Positions 53,001-64,000 of a stretch of DNA of 64,000 bases are shown piece after piece. A program made the translations under genes and the position numbers. Below the pieces are notes generated by a model. The model saw only the letters and a program-made list of their open reading frames with translations. It had not been told where the DNA came from and ran no database searches. Numbering within the stretch: position 1 is the first letter of the stretch; every line of letters begins with the position of its first letter. This stretch comes from Leuctra nigra (Eukaryota > Arthropoda > Insecta > Plecoptera > Leuctridae): contig OW203769.1 in NCBI GenBank assembly GCA_934045905.1, positions 1,682,202 to 1,746,201 of the forward strand, in the 5' to 3' direction.

Positions 53001-56000
53001 GAGGACGATGTCGTCGGGCGGTCCTGTCATCGCCAATCATCAGTTAGAAGGTTCATGGCGTCACAATCTCAACTGTCTCTTATGGCTAAGATTATCTCTC
53101 TTTACGTTGCACTTTCTTGGAATGACGTAATCAAGCTCTATAACAATAATTGAATTTCACAATTACTTTTTAAAAATGTGTGAACCTGTTGCGTCATAAA
53201 TAATACACAAATAAATATAAATGAACCGAACAAAATTAGAAAGGTACCAAAATTACCTTCCAAGGGGCATTTTCTAAATATTTTGTGTTTTTTTACCTTC
53301 TGAAATTGACTTTTTGGTGTGAACCGACTTGGATATTCTTTGGAAACAAAATACATTTGTAACATGTTACAATCAGTTAAGTTACTCGAAATAAGTAACA
53401 TGTTAGGAACATAAATACTTTATTTTCAAAGTAACAGTACAGTGTACTGTTACAAGTACTGTACAAGTACAGTACTGTGTTACGTGTACTGTGTACTGTA
53501 CACAGTACAGTGTACTGTACACAGTACAGTGTACTGTTACAAAGTAACAGTACAAACAGTGTAAGGTTACCAGTACCTAACATGTTATTTTGTATCATAT
53601 TACTACTCAACACTGCATTTGACTGATGTTAAAAAATACAGTTATATTGAAGTATTATCTTACTCATGTCACCATTAGAAATACTAGGAAAACGCTCAGT
53701 GTAACGCGTTGGTGAGCGAGCACGGGGACGTGCAAGATCACGAACCGGAAATGCGTACACAAGCACAGAAAACATATACATCCATATTGAATTGAAATAT
53801 GATCACTTAATCAACACAACATACCGGGTGGCCCAAAAAAAACGTCCAACGGGCGAGACATCACTGTGACAAAACTACTGCACATATCAGGCTGAAAATT
53901 ACACCAATTATACAAAACATACTAAGGTCTAATATGTGAAAGTTATAAGACCATAACTTATATAGGAAAAAAGTTACAGATGATATAATTTCGTTGTCGA
54001 AAAATCGATTAAACGGAGCTCATAAATCACGCGTCCAGAAAATGCCCAATGGGCGGGACGCTGTTTACTCAAAACTGCTGAAGATATCAAGCTAAAAATT
54101 TCATATATTATTCAGAATATATTGCTATCGATTGTGTAAAAATTTCCATTCATTTGAATAAATGTAACGAAAGTTATGTTATCTAGAACTTGAGCTTAAA
54201 AAGCAGAATACACGAAAGATAATTTCTCAAGTTTTATTTCACATGTTAATTTTAGAAGTGAAATTATCTCCAGTATTTTCTGTTTTTAAGCTCAAATTCA
54301 ATATACCATAATTTTCGTACCACTGATTCAAATGTATTAAAATTTGTATACAATATATAACCAAATGTTTTGAATAACATTTGACATTTTCAGCCAGATA
54401 TCAGCAGTAATTTTTAAAATAATGGTGACCATGCCATTGGACGTTTTCTAAATGCGCGTTCTTCCAGCTCCGTATAATCGATTTTTCGAGAACCAAATTC
54501 GAACAGCTGTAACTTTTTTCCTACAAAACATATGTTTTTAAATCTTTCGTACACCATACATTGGTATGTTAATTATACAATGTGAAATTTTCGGACTAAT
54601 ATCTGCAGTAGTTTCTTCACAGCGTTGTCTCGCCCATTGGACGTTTTTTTGGGCCACCCGGTATTATGCTTTTCATTGAAACTTGAAAATAACATCTAGC
54701 ATCCTGGTTAATATAGCAAATCAGTTGCAATTCAATTGGCACTGGAAAACATTCATTTTGATACTTCATTTCTGACAGATATTAAAAATGTTGATAAGTT
54801 CATACGTTCTTAACTGATTAGGATAAAATTTTGTAAAATAAGAGACAATGTTGGTCTTAATGATCATGCAAAATATGAGTTTGATCTGAATTATCGAAGA
54901 CCGTTTTCATTTTTCAGCCTATCAGGAGATATTTATTTAAATTTTAACCAATTAATGGATTTCAAAATAATTATGGTCTGCAAACAGAAAAAGTTGGTTT
55001 TACATGTCTGCAAATTTTCAGCTCGATCAAAGAAAAACTCTGACCTGTAGAGCCAAAATATGAATTTGATCAGATTTATCGAAGACCATTTTCATTTTTC
55101 AACCTATCAGGAGATGTTTATTTCAATTTTAACCAATGAATGGATTTAAAAAAAAATGTAGTTTGCAAACAGAAAAGGTTGTCTCTACATGTGTGCAAAA
55201 TTTCAGATCGATCGAAGAAAAACTCTGACCTGTACAGCCTCACCCAACAAAAAAAAAATACAAAAAAAAATAATAAAAAAAGGAAACAGAGGTCCGTGCC
55301 AAATGAGCCGAAAGGAGACGCTCGCTTAGCTCGCTCAATGATTGAACGATGGCAGGATTACTAGTTTTTGAGCTCACCTTAAGAATACTTGAAATGGACT
55401 TCCGGTCTTTTCTTAGGTCCAGATGGGAATATTTCCTAACATTAAATATATAAAGAGTAATTTTTTAGTCGGTCATTGTGAAAGAGAATACTTCAATATA
55501 ACTGTATTCGTTGGCATCAGTCAAATGGCAATTGAGAGAACTTGATTCATCATTCCAAAATTGTGCAACGCAAAATCTAGAAAATGGACTTCTGCTTTCA
55601 ACCACTGACACTTACTGGCTACAATTATGGCCTCGCTCGTCTGCGAATGTCCAAGTGGAAACGCCGTCCAAAACGAAGCTCCTCTCGGCCCATTGAGATG
55701 CTCTTGCACTTCCATCACCTTCACGCCACACTCTCCGAGCTGGAATCCCTTGCCGACGTAGTTGAAGTCTTTCCTTTTCTTGTGGGCCTCTTTCAGATAG
55801 GTCCAGTTGGAGATCGAGTAGCTGCACTCGGAGAGGTTGTGGCTCGGTCCGCTTACAGAGTGCATGAGCTCCAGAGACTGACCGAGGACAGTGTACACGT
55901 CGCCGCGTGGGTGGGAGTCGAACCTTAAGGTCGGAATCCGCTCTGGAATTGGAAACATCTGCATTAGGGGCCGCATTCTATTCCCAATTCTGATTAATTC

Positions 56001-59000
56001 GATTCCATCCTATGTTAATCCTTATGGGCGTTAGCCGGATTCTATCAGAATGGAATTGGGAAAACGTTATATACCTACTTCTGTAATACTACTACCAGGT
56101 ACACCTTAAATGTGCACCTTAAGTCTTTACCTACAACTTAATCTACACCATGGCTTCAATGTAACGGTCGATGATTGAGTAATAATTCGTACATCTTTTC
56201 CATAATTCATATGCAATTGATTGCGCAATGTTCAGGTCTAGAGTTTTCTATGGTATTTTATTGATACAATTGAAAAATAAAACTTTTATTCCATTAAATA
56301 TTTTATAACTTATCAGGAAAAGTCTACCTCTAAACTACCTCCCAAAGTTGCATTGGAGCCTAGAATTTATGTAAGATTTTTGTGAAAATTTGACGCATCC
56401 GGTAGTTTCTACAGGGTCCCCAGGACTCTTAAATATCAAAATATAAGTAATTCAGTTGATGAAGTTCGATGAAACTTGGTACTTGACCGAGTTCTCACCT
56501 GACGACACCTCGAGCGACATGCCTGCGTAGACCCACCCTCCCTTCTCGGCCCTCACCCTGCACTCTATGCGCGCCGCAAGGGCCGGTGCTAGGCCCGACA
56601 TCTCCAGGCCGCACTCTCCCTTGTCCAGGCCCGCGCCGACGTACTGGTTGGTTCCAGACGACGCCGCCGCCCCGCCGTCCAGATTCACCATGACGCCCTC
56701 GTGGTCGAACCACTGGTTGAACTGACAGCCTGCCAGCGGCCTCCGGGCCAAGTCGTTGCACTTGATGGTGATGTTCGGGGACTTGTGCGAGACCGAGGCG
56801 TAGAGAGGAGAGATCTTGATCGTGGGCCGTGAGGAGTTGCGAGCGAGTAGAGGCACGTACTTGGTCACTGCGGACATTTCGTACTGTTATTACATCACAT
56901 TCTTCGTGCATTCTCTTCCTCCGTTCCCTCCTCCTCTTTTACAGAAGCTCACAATGACATTTGCCCACTTCCAAAGATACCAACAATTAAGAAAAAAAAT
57001 AATAAATTAGGCTGGACTGATCGGGGTTATGTCTCATATATTCATAATTTTTGTGTACTTATTGATATTCAGGAAATTTATGGAAAAGTACCGAAGTGTT
57101 AAGAAATTTTACTTTTATTGATTTGGTAGAAGTGAACAAGACAAGTTCTAGTGGAGGTCTGTGGTGTAGCTGATGAGTGACGAGTGTGGCTTGAAATGTG
57201 TTAGGAAAGAATAAATGTATTTATAAAAAAGACGTCGAAATTATTTCTGTATCTACTCATAGAGGGGTGCGATGCAAAACCTAGCCACCTCCAAATAAAA
57301 CATCTTTGAGTTAGATACGTGATACTATACAGTTATTTACTAGGAAAACGCTCTGTGTAACGCGTTGATGAGCGAGCACGGATATGCGCAACACATCGAA
57401 CCGAAATTCTGTCTATTGAAAATGTCATTAAAAGCCAATAATTCTTTAATTTCGTCACAAACTGGTATGAAAATCTTCAAAAATTCCAAAAATATTGGTC
57501 CCAATAAGCATGTAAAGTTTTAAGTTGATCGATTGAGCCTGAACCTTTATGATTGAATGGTTCCTTGTTAATTTTCAAAAATCACAGGATCTTGTTCAAA
57601 AACTATACCTGGAACCACTTATTTGATATAAGTGTGTTTACACAATATCAGATCGATCTGTTGATTGTTAGTGTCATAATTATGCGTTTGAAAGTTTCTG
57701 TTCTAACTACCTCGGAACATTGGAACTGAGGCGTCAATGTTGCCGTGATCCATAGCAACAAGCAAAATGTCCGTAAAATGTCAATATCTTTTGGATTTAA
57801 ACACAGATTTGTCTGAAAATTGTCAAAAACGCAGATAATGTTGGTCCCAATGACCATGCAAAGTTTTAAGTTGATCGGTCAAACGGTTCTAGTTGAAATT
57901 TCAAAAATCATAGTAAAGATGGTTTTAAATTTTAACCAATGGGAGGATTTGGCTGAAACTTTGCATGATTGGGTAAAATGTTAGTGGTAATCACTTGTCA
58001 AAAATTCAAATTGATCAAACAAACCAATCGAAAGATATTTTTTTTTAAATTTGAACCAATCACGGATCCCGTTCAAAAACGATCCCAGGGACCGCATAGA
58101 GAACGTTAGAAAGTGTACAAAATTTCAGATTGATTGCTTGAGCGGTTTCACCTGGGGTGTGACCACAAAGAAACACACACACAGAGAAAGTGCCATAAGA
58201 GTACCGTGGTGACGCTCGCTACGCTCGCTCAATGATCGATATTCTAAATATTTATGTAAAGTGCAATAAATATTATCTTCCCTTTCACTGATTTCGCCTG
58301 CTATTTGTATAGGAAATGCGAGTGGTTTTCCGGTTTTTCACAGAACTAATGAAAGTGTAGATGGCTAGGTTTTGCATCTGACCCCCTCAACTGTAGTGCT
58401 AAAAAATACAGTGAATTGTAGAATCATTATTGAATGAGAAAAATTGTGCCCCTTTGAGTGAGTGCAAAAGTTTGGCCTTTATCGTGTTTCATATTATTTC
58501 TCCAGTCACTTGGTATCGCTCAAATCGCCTTAAAAGTTATTGATCTCAAATATATTTTACCATTGGATTGTTTCTTGTTCTTCGCTACAGTTGGTTTCGA
58601 TGGTCCTTCTGTTGTTGTTATGCTCGATGCTGTTGGGAAAAAATACAGAGGTTACTCGATGCAGTCAATTATACAATACGAAGCGTGAAGCCCAACGCGC
58701 CTTCTGATACTGATACTTTGGAACACTCATTATCCTGGATATCAATATCTTCTCACATTCATATTGAAAAGTCTCATGAAACATATTCTATTCTTTCAAA
58801 TTGAGAGTTTAATTCCATTGACCAATTCAATCAGCAAACTTTCGATTCTCGTATGTTAAAGTTGTTGAAACGTATGGAGAAGAAGTCAAGGCGGTTTTGT
58901 TCGGTTTGGAAGAGTTGGTTGTCCTGAAAAGGACCTTGGCACGACGTTTCAAATGCGCTACAGCGTTCTTTTTCAAGCGGCGACTGCGATATTAGACCTG

Positions 59001-60886
59001 TTTCGTGCCGTTCACGTTCTCACAACCAAAGATGGTCGCCGCTTGAAAAAGAAGGTAGAAGCACCTTGGAAACGAGCGCCAAGGTACTTTTCAGGAACAC
59101 TAAATGCTTCCAAACGGAACAAACCCGCCATGACTGCTTTTCATACTCACGGCTCCGACAGCTTACACGATTTCGAACGCACAGAGTTCCAATAAAATAC
59201 GGAAAGTCCCGTAGAATTTGCAAAGCTTAAAGCAACAATTAGTCAGCTGCTACGAGATTGTCCACATTAGTTAAAAACTGTGTGCGTTTCAGCAATTATA
59301 AACATAGAATCGACCATCAACAAGACTACGTGTTTAATGGAATACTCCAGGATGATAGGCAGGGATGTGCCAAGTGTAAATATCCGAAAGAACCGTAGCT
59401 CGAACCCCGGGGCCTCTCAACTGAGCTACCCGCCAGGAGATCTCAAACCCTTATCAGTGCGTTATGTCTAGTCCGGCCGGGTAGCTCAGTTGGCAAAACT
59501 CCATCCAGGACGGCAGGATATTATTCACTTTGCACAATTCGTTTCCTTTCATGCAAATATTATTAAAACTAACTATCAACTAAATAGAGACTTGTCGTTC
59601 TTACCAACATCCTTCTTTGTTTTCTGTCCTTTGGCATGCTTTTCGCTTTGTGGTTGAACTTCGTTATTCTGCACTTCTTTGGGTACCGGTTTAGTGCTGC
59701 TTTCTGGTACTGTGCTGCCTGGTACTGTGCTGCCTGGTACTGTGCTGCTTTCTGGTACTGTGCTTCCTGGTACTGTAGTGGCTGGTACTGTGGTGCCTGG
59801 CACTGTGCTACCTTCTGGTACTGTGCTTCCTGGTACTGTAGTGCCTGGTACTGTGGTGCCTGGCACTGTGCTACCTTCTGGTACTGTGCTTTCTGGTACT
59901 GTGGTGCCTGGTACTGTGGTGCTTTCTGGTACTGTGCTGCCTGGTACTGTGCTGCCTGGTACTGTGGTGATTACTGGTACTGTGGTAGATTCATGAGTAT
60001 CTTTGCTTCTAGCGACAAGTTTGCCTAAATTGACTTCATTGTCTTCATAAACTTCTTTGCTTCCAGGGAATTCCATAGCTCTAGGGACATACTTGCGTCC
60101 AGGGAATTCTTTGCCTCCAGACACGTCCTTGCTTCCAGGCACGTTCTTGCTTCCAAGGAATTCCTTGCCTCCAGACACGTCCTTGCTTCCAGGCACGTCC
60201 TTGCTTTTAGAGAATTCCTTGACTCCAGACACGTCTTTGCTTCCAAGGAATTCCTTGCCTCCAGGCACGTCCTTGCCTCCAGACACGTCCTTGCTTCCAG
60301 AGAATTCCTTGCCCCAAGACACGTCCTTGCTTCTAGGAACGTCCTTGCTTCCAGACACGTCCTTGCTTTTAGAGAATTCCTTGCCTCCATGCACATCCTT
60401 GCCTCCAGGCACGTCCTTGCCTCCAAGCGGCCCGTCCTTGCTTCCAGAGAATTCCTTGCCCCAAGACATGTCCTTGCTTCCAGGCACGTCCTTGCTTCCA
60501 TGGAATTTCTTGCCCCAAGACACATCCTTGCCTCCAGGCAGGTCCTTGCCTCCAGACACGTCCTTGCTTTTAGAGAATTCCTTGCCTCCATGCACATCCT
60601 TGCCTCCAGGCACGTCCTTGCCTCCAAGCGGCCCGTCCTTGCTTCCAGAGAATTCCTTGCCCCAAGACATGTCCTTGCTTCCAGGCACGTCCTTGCTTCC
60701 ATGGAATTCCTTGCCCCAAGACACATCCTTGCCTCCAGGCAGGTCCTTGCCTCCAGGTACGTCCTTGCCTCCAGGTACGTCCTTGCCTCCTTGACCTCCG
60801 CTGTCAACGCCATCCATGTGGACGACGACCACAAGCATCAGCGCGCAGACAAGTGTGCCAACAAGATGGCGGCGGAGGTTGGACAT
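50038..60886 (-). CDS. Secreted repeat-rich Ig-domain protein, six exons, complete
   Basis: Exons 60886-59605, 56867-56499, 55942-55616, 53023-52703, 50701-50550 and 50214-50038 join with matching phases (1,1,1,1,0) into 875 codons. Exon 1 gives a signal peptide (residues 9-24 hydrophobic, ALMLVVVVHMDG), GGKDVPGSKDVSWGKEF-type repeats (about 30-285), a Thr/Pro/Ser stalk of TVPGS/TVPES repeats (about 310-395) and a basic tail. Exon 2 is an Ig domain with C...W...C and NITIKC. Exon 3 is a second Ig-like domain with NLSECSYSISNW but an unusual later cysteine (GECGVKV). Exon 4 is a third, with AVCMARY, FKWTLGG and NLTCEV. Exons 5-6 form a cysteine-free Ig-like fold (GGKLEILTVSSSDFSAGIVV). No transmembrane or GPI segment follows, so it should be extracellular. 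The stalk suggests O-glycosylation. A role in adhesion, matrix or immunity is possible but not shown. I do not recognise a named orthologue. Confidence 0.8.
50108..50399 (-). repeat. Tandem duplication of the terminal-exon acceptor half of the Ig gene (146-bp period)
   Basis: The last 39 bp of intron 5 and first 107 bp of exon 6 occur twice: 50254-50399 and 50108-50253. They differ at only about two positions in 146, so the event is recent. Both keep CTTGCTCCAG|GGCGGG. The junction falls at a short TCACTTGG sequence present at both breakpoints. The period is not a multiple of three, so use of the upstream acceptor (50361) would end the protein soon after EEFQV. Confidence 0.95.
50400..50520 (+). 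repeat. 5S-rRNA-like SINE head fragment
   Basis: GGTTAAGTACCATGGTCCTC, CAGCATTGAACGCGGTCAGC and GGTTGGATGGGTGACCAACT resemble the same 5S-derived head seen at 19322-19390 and, inverted, at 51060-51130. Confidence 0.5.
50790..51130 (-). mobile_element. 5S-derived SINE in intron 4 of the Ig gene
   Basis: On the minus strand it has a head with AACATTGAACGCCGTCAGTG and TTAGATGGGTGACCATTC, then the shared tail (GTGACGACCTCTCTCCACCT, ACGTTAAGCCGTTGGCCCCC, ATATTACATTCTCACTGTTG). This is the most complete of three related copies. Confidence 0.65.
51158..51845 (+). pseudogene. Fragment of a non-LTR retrotransposon (RT C-terminal part) behind a Helitron-like 5' end
   Basis: ATGAGCGGTCGTAGCGAGCG at about 51157 is a Helitron-like 5' end. 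From about 51340 the plus strand encodes LINE RT C-terminal text: HFDSTLRFKKHTSTLL, LLVESLIISKFDYGDVIYGN and RLQTAQNSCLRFALNIRRYD. It continues after a frame change with DVGRLKLQERRNLHICIQVNK. No catalytic YADD part is present. Confidence 0.6.
53428..53572. repeat. GTAC-rich palindromic cluster
   Basis: Repeats of GTAACAGTACAGTGTACTGT, GTACTGTACACAGTACAG and related text form many overlapping palindromes within intron 3 of the Ig gene. Confidence 0.85.
53684..55343 (-). mobile_element. Helitron-like element, interrupted by a foldback MITE
   Basis: Reversed 3' end CTAGGAAAACGCTCAGTGTA at 53684 and reversed 5' end ACGCTCGCTTAGCTCGCTCA ending at about 55340. Interior blocks (for example AACAGAAAAGGTTGTCTCTA) match the reverse of 3110-3140 and 5225-5245. 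Confidence 0.55.
53824..54661. mobile_element. Foldback MITE with about 60-bp inverted ends
   Basis: Left end CCGGGTGGCCCAAAAAAAAC, GTCCAACGGGCGAGACA and right end complementary, ending GGGCCACCCGG, flanked by TA on both sides. Inner stretches (CCAATGGGCGGGACGCTG and complement-like text near 54430) extend the fold. No coding capacity. A degenerate relative is at 20619. Confidence 0.8.
57340..58235 (-). mobile_element. Helitron-like element, about 0.9 kb, both ends present
   Basis: Reversed 3' end CTAGGAAAACGCTCTGTGTA with AACGCGTTGATGAGCGAGCA, and reversed 5' end ACGCTCGCTACGCTCGCTCA at about 58211-58230. The interior has repeated AGTTTTAAGTTGATCG and GGTCCCAATGACCATGCAAA modules. Confidence 0.6.
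58860..59155. repeat. Imperfect foldback
   Basis: GTCAAGGCGGTTTTGTTCGG and complement-like CCAAACGGAACAAACCCGCC, plus inner GAAAAGGACCTTGGCACG/GCGCCAAGGTACTTTTC and TTCAAGCGGCGAC/CGCCGCTTGAA, define decayed arms. It lies in intron 1 of the Ig gene. Confidence 0.6.
59338..59510. mobile_element. tRNA-derived SINE fragments in tail-to-head arrangement
   Basis: 59338-59425 is a decayed minus-strand relative of the SINE at 46240-46380 (GGATGATAGGCAGGGATGTG, then CCGAAAGAACCGTAGCTCGA). 59427-59510 (+) matches 19205-19265 (CAGTGCGTTATGTCTAGTCC, GGGTAGCTCAGTTGGC). Confidence 0.5.
59691..60000 (-). repeat. Thr/Pro-stalk minisatellite in Ig gene exon 1
   Basis: On the plus strand TGGTACTGTGCTGCCTGGTA recurs with 15-18-bp spacing and small variants, encoding TVPGS, TVPES and TVPGT units. 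It is coding and in frame. Confidence 0.85.
60057..60790 (-). repeat. KDV/GS coding minisatellite in Ig gene exon 1, with 201-bp higher-order copies
   Basis: Short units of about 15 bp (for example CCTTGCTTCCAGGCACGT on the plus strand) encode GSKDV, GGKDV and WGKEF blocks. A 201-bp (67-codon) segment starting CCTTGCTTTTAGAGAATTCC is present at about 60361 and again at about 60562, nearly identical. Confidence 0.9.
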
Positions 60887-61832
60887 CGCTGAGGAGTTGA
60901 CAATCCGAACAGAAGGTTGAGAACTTACAGTACGGGAGAACTAAGAAGTTAGTTCTGAAATATGTGTTAATCATAATTATGACAGACTGAACAAATTTGT
61001 AATTACCAATGGACCAACGGTGATGGGAGGAGTCAATGTAGAATAATAGTTATCTTTTCTCACACTAGAGCAGCACCGTCCATATAGTGGGAGAAAGAGC
61101 CAATCAAATGTGTGGGGGAAAGACAGTTGAAGTTCAAAATTAATCCATTTGCTTTTGATTACTATTGATTACTGTGCTGTCACAGCCTTCTTGATGGTCA
61201 CAGCCCACATCCTACTGTCATCTGTTTTATTCGTGATTTCACATAGCAAGATAATGACTAGTGGTCCATTCAATTAATTCAAAAATTAATTTCAGTGAGA
61301 TATATTCAAATGATAAAGCAACGACTATTCGAGAATAACAATACAATTTTGAAGGGACGACTAATCTACGCTTGTTACTTTACGTATCAATGTTTTAAAT
61401 TTTATCTTCCCTATACACTATCTACACTATCTTTCTCCACTTTATTCCATCTTCACTAATCTTGCTCTGTTCTTTCCTATAGTTCTCCTCTCTCTTCTAG
61501 ATCCCTTTTCCCTTTTCGAGATAGACAAGTAGTTCTATAAAATGTTTTTATTTCTCTCTTGTAAATACAAAATAAAATACAGTGCGAAAAAAATCTTCTC
61601 ATCTGGTTTATGGACCAATTCTCCTCTCCATCATGATTTATTATGAATGAGATTGACAACTGTTTTGTTCCTGTTTGTCTTGGAGCTATGCAAAGTGGGG
61701 TGGCATATTTTGCATTTGGGCAACTCAATTCTCTTCAAGTGTGTCCCTTCTTCGGGGAAAATATTTTTTTGTTCAAATGTATCTTCATTTAAAACAAAAA
61801 ATGACACTAGTATGGCTGCCATAAGGTTAATG
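60887..61832. other. Upstream region of the Ig gene, no clear promoter motif
   Basis: No TATA box at a sensible distance and no other exon are recognised on either strand. The sequence is AT-rich. Confidence 0.45.
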
Positions 61833-62238
61833 TAAAGCCGCTTTTACATAACACGCGTTTCGCGTTTGGCAGTTTTCGCGTTTTTTTTTTTTATAACTCC
61901 TAGAAGAGGCCGTCGAAAACAGAATGTTGATATAAATTTATTATTATTGTTAGTAACAATGTGAGTGTTATTAGATATTATTAGATGGAATTTTATGCAC
62001 AGGTAAGCAATTATTAACATTATAGTCATATTTTATAGTTATTTTCAAGTTTATTTTATAGATTACGTGTAGTTATGTCATTTTCGCCACGCGCGGTATA
62101 CTGAAAAAACCTCCCTACAATCGAGATGGGGCGGTCTAAAAATAAAACGCATGCGGCAAAATTTTCGGTGGTTTTGATGGGTCAATAAAAAAACGCGAAA
62201 CGCAAAACGTGAAACGCGTGTTATGTGAAACCGGCTTA
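61833..62238. mobile_element. MITE with TAAAGCCG...CGGCTTA ends
   Basis: Left end TAAAGCCGCTTTTACATAAC, ACGCGTTTCGCGTTT; right end AAACGCGAAACGC, GAAACGCGTGTTATGTGAAA, CCGGCTTA. The inverted ends are about 45 bp. AT-rich centre, no coding frame. Confidence 0.7.
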
Positions 62239-62325
62239 AGTGAGGCAATTAAATTTATCTCTGAAACTAGACATGAGAATTGTATAAGTATTTGAGTGGG
62301 TACTCAATTGTGTTTGTAATGATAA

Positions 62326-63656
62326 TATCCCCATAAAAAAACACTCCGTGTAAAAATACCAGCCAGTCTCTTCAACTATAAAAAAAATAGAATAAATCTA
62401 AAAATTCAGCACTGAAAAGTAGTGATATCAAAAAATGAGCCAAGTCAAAACTTAATTTTAAAAACCAAAATATACTTGGCGCATCGTGTATATAAATAGT
62501 ATAGAAGCATATGCCAAAAATCAAATGTACCTACCTAATTATATATAATATACCTATAATGCCCTTAAAAACGATGCGCCAAGTATATTTTGGTTTTTAA
62601 AATTAAGTTTTGACTTGGCTCATTTTTTGATATCACTACTTTTCAGTGCTGAATTTTTAGATTTATTATATTTTTTTTATAGTTGAAGAGACTTGGCTGG
62701 TATTTTTACACGGAGTGTTTTTTTATGGGGATATCACTTATTTTTTTAGTTTATTTACACAACTTGTAACACACATCGGAGCAACAATGACTAAATACTT
62801 TTAAAAAATACGCCATTTCCGAATTGGTTAATACGAAAAATTGTGTTTGGTGCTCAATATACCTAAGCTTAAAGTGATATTCCATGAAGAATTGCGAAAG
62901 CTTCGTTCCAATCAGTCCAGCCGTTTTCGAGATATGGTATCACTTCCGGTTTTCAAAATGGCGACTGAAATAACTGCCACCTAGAATTTATTTCTATAAA
63001 TGTTATGTATCATTATAAGCCTTCTGAATATGTAGTTATTGTAGTAAGAGGTCATTAAAATCTAGATCTTCATTTTCATGACGTCATTTCCGGTTTTGGT
63101 AATAGTACATCTCTACTTTAACTACTGATATTCCATATAGACGACCGTCTGAATCATTTGGCGCTAGTTTCATTCCGATCGGTTTAGCCGTTTTCGAGAT
63201 ATGACGTCACTTCCGGTTTCAAAATGGCGACTACCGGTTGGTTTTATAAAAAGGCACCTCAGACGCCAAAAGTGCACATGTGGTAAAAATTTCAGATCGA
63301 TCGGCTAAGCCGTTTAGGCTGTGGCGGTGATAGCGGTGTTTCCTGATATCATAATCATCATCTAAAGATCAAAGTGGTGTAATTTCACTGTTTTCTCGGC
63401 CCTCTAGGTCGCAAATGGTATAGCCTATTGTTCCCAAATTTGGTATATGTGGTGGGGTGGGCCATAGCTCAAAATTAAGATATTTTACAACAATGTGAGA
63501 TTTTCCAATTTTATGATCCAGTAGGCCGAAAATGCCATGTTGTTGCTTACAGTAAAAGTAGTTGGTCTGGCTCCTCATTTTATTAGGCATTTACGGTATG
63601 TTGAGTGAGTGTGAGTGTACAGTACGACTTGGCTGGGTGGAGCGACCGCTCCACTA
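62326..63656 (+). mobile_element. Helitron-like element with 5' foldback and hairpin-CTAG 3' end
   Basis: The 5' foldback (62326-62735) has arms of about 180 bp starting ATATCCCCATAAAAAAACAC and complement. The body contains CACTTCCGGTTTTCAAAATG and ACGTCATTTCCGGTTTTGG. It ends GGTGGAGCGACCGCTCCACTAG at 63656. It is the cleanest of three copies (also 17560-18890 and 36783-38829). Confidence 0.65.
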
Positions 63657-64000
63657 GATCAATAAATACACAAGAAGTTATGAAGATTGAGACCATGCCC
63701 CCATCTCTCCTTGAAATCATCACAATAATTCATCCGTCGCCATTAGCCTAGTGTAGAACAACGTGAAGCAAATGAGATCACTAATGAGCCATCTGCAGTG
63801 GATCAAGTAAGCGAGGTTGCCGCATGTGCATTGCTCTGTGCTTGGTATAGTGCAGTGACGTATTGCCGACATTGACCGAGCCACATGGCAACAATGTGTC
63901 ACGTCACATGACATGTGTCGCCATGACAGTTCCCCTTCCACCCCTCCATGCACACCGCATACCAGCATCATGCACCAGGCATCATTCTATCTCTTTTAGG
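63657..64000. other. Right edge, nothing recognised
   Basis: No exon with recognisable motifs or repeat boundary is visible up to the window end. Confidence 0.5.

Noticed and set aside
52659..53153. Plus-strand frames of 91-164 codons opposite the third Ig exon
   Set aside because: Shadow of a GC-rich coding exon on the minus strand, which has proper splice sites and Ig residues.
59636..60892. Plus-strand Cys/Trp/Tyr-rich and Leu/Pro-rich frames opposite Ig gene exon 1
   Set aside because: They are antisense readings of coding minisatellites. The minus frame has a signal peptide and joins in phase to the Ig exons.

Overview
The window is arthropod nuclear DNA, almost certainly from an insect. 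It is AT-rich and full of mobile elements. It carries an insect gustatory receptor, an insect odorant receptor and an ecdysteroid-kinase-like (CHK-family) gene, and every multi-exon gene has ordinary GT-AG introns. A hemipteran host is a guess from overall style and was not tested. Exon coordinates below were chained by hand from splice consensus, codon phase and family motifs. In each multi-exon gene the summed exon lengths stay in frame.

Layout. At 2-874 (+) is the 3' part of a gustatory receptor gene; a transposon end lies 22 bp beyond its stop. Two near-identical 2.07-kb Helitron-like elements follow (2961-7148), each with the same intact 76-codon reading frame. An odorant receptor gene (9729-13638, -) has a large insertion, duplicated within itself, in its S4-S5 intracellular loop. 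A decayed non-LTR retrotransposon (14128-16111, +) is interrupted by ten copies of a 76-bp repeat. From 19782 to 34064 (-) runs an ecdysteroid-kinase-like gene whose six exons (416 codons) can be joined completely. From 34.1 to 50 kb the DNA is mostly foldback elements, Helitron-like elements, MITEs, SINEs and a second retrotransposon remnant. From 50038 to 60886 (-) is a six-exon gene (875 codons) for a secreted protein with a KDV/GS-rich repeat region, a Thr/Pro-rich stalk and three or four Ig-like domains. The last 3 kb hold a MITE and another Helitron-like element.

The most unusual feature is in the kinase-like gene: tandem repeats sit on its exon-intron junctions. Exon 2 is flanked on its 3' side by about 134 copies of a 45-bp unit, each with a consensus 5' splice donor (AG|GTGAGT) in the same codon phase. 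On its 5' side are 19 copies of a 103-bp unit, each with the real 3' acceptor, the start of exon 2 and a strong donor (GTAAGT). A 20-bp minisatellite abuts the exon 4 acceptor, the exon 6 acceptor half is duplicated (142-bp period), and six CRE-type palindromes (TGACGTCA) overlap or follow the stop codon. The Ig gene has the same kind of partial terminal-exon duplication (146-bp period), and the odorant receptor has an in-frame 360-bp duplication. Together these suggest a genome, or a region, prone to tandem duplication at gene edges, with possible effects on splicing.
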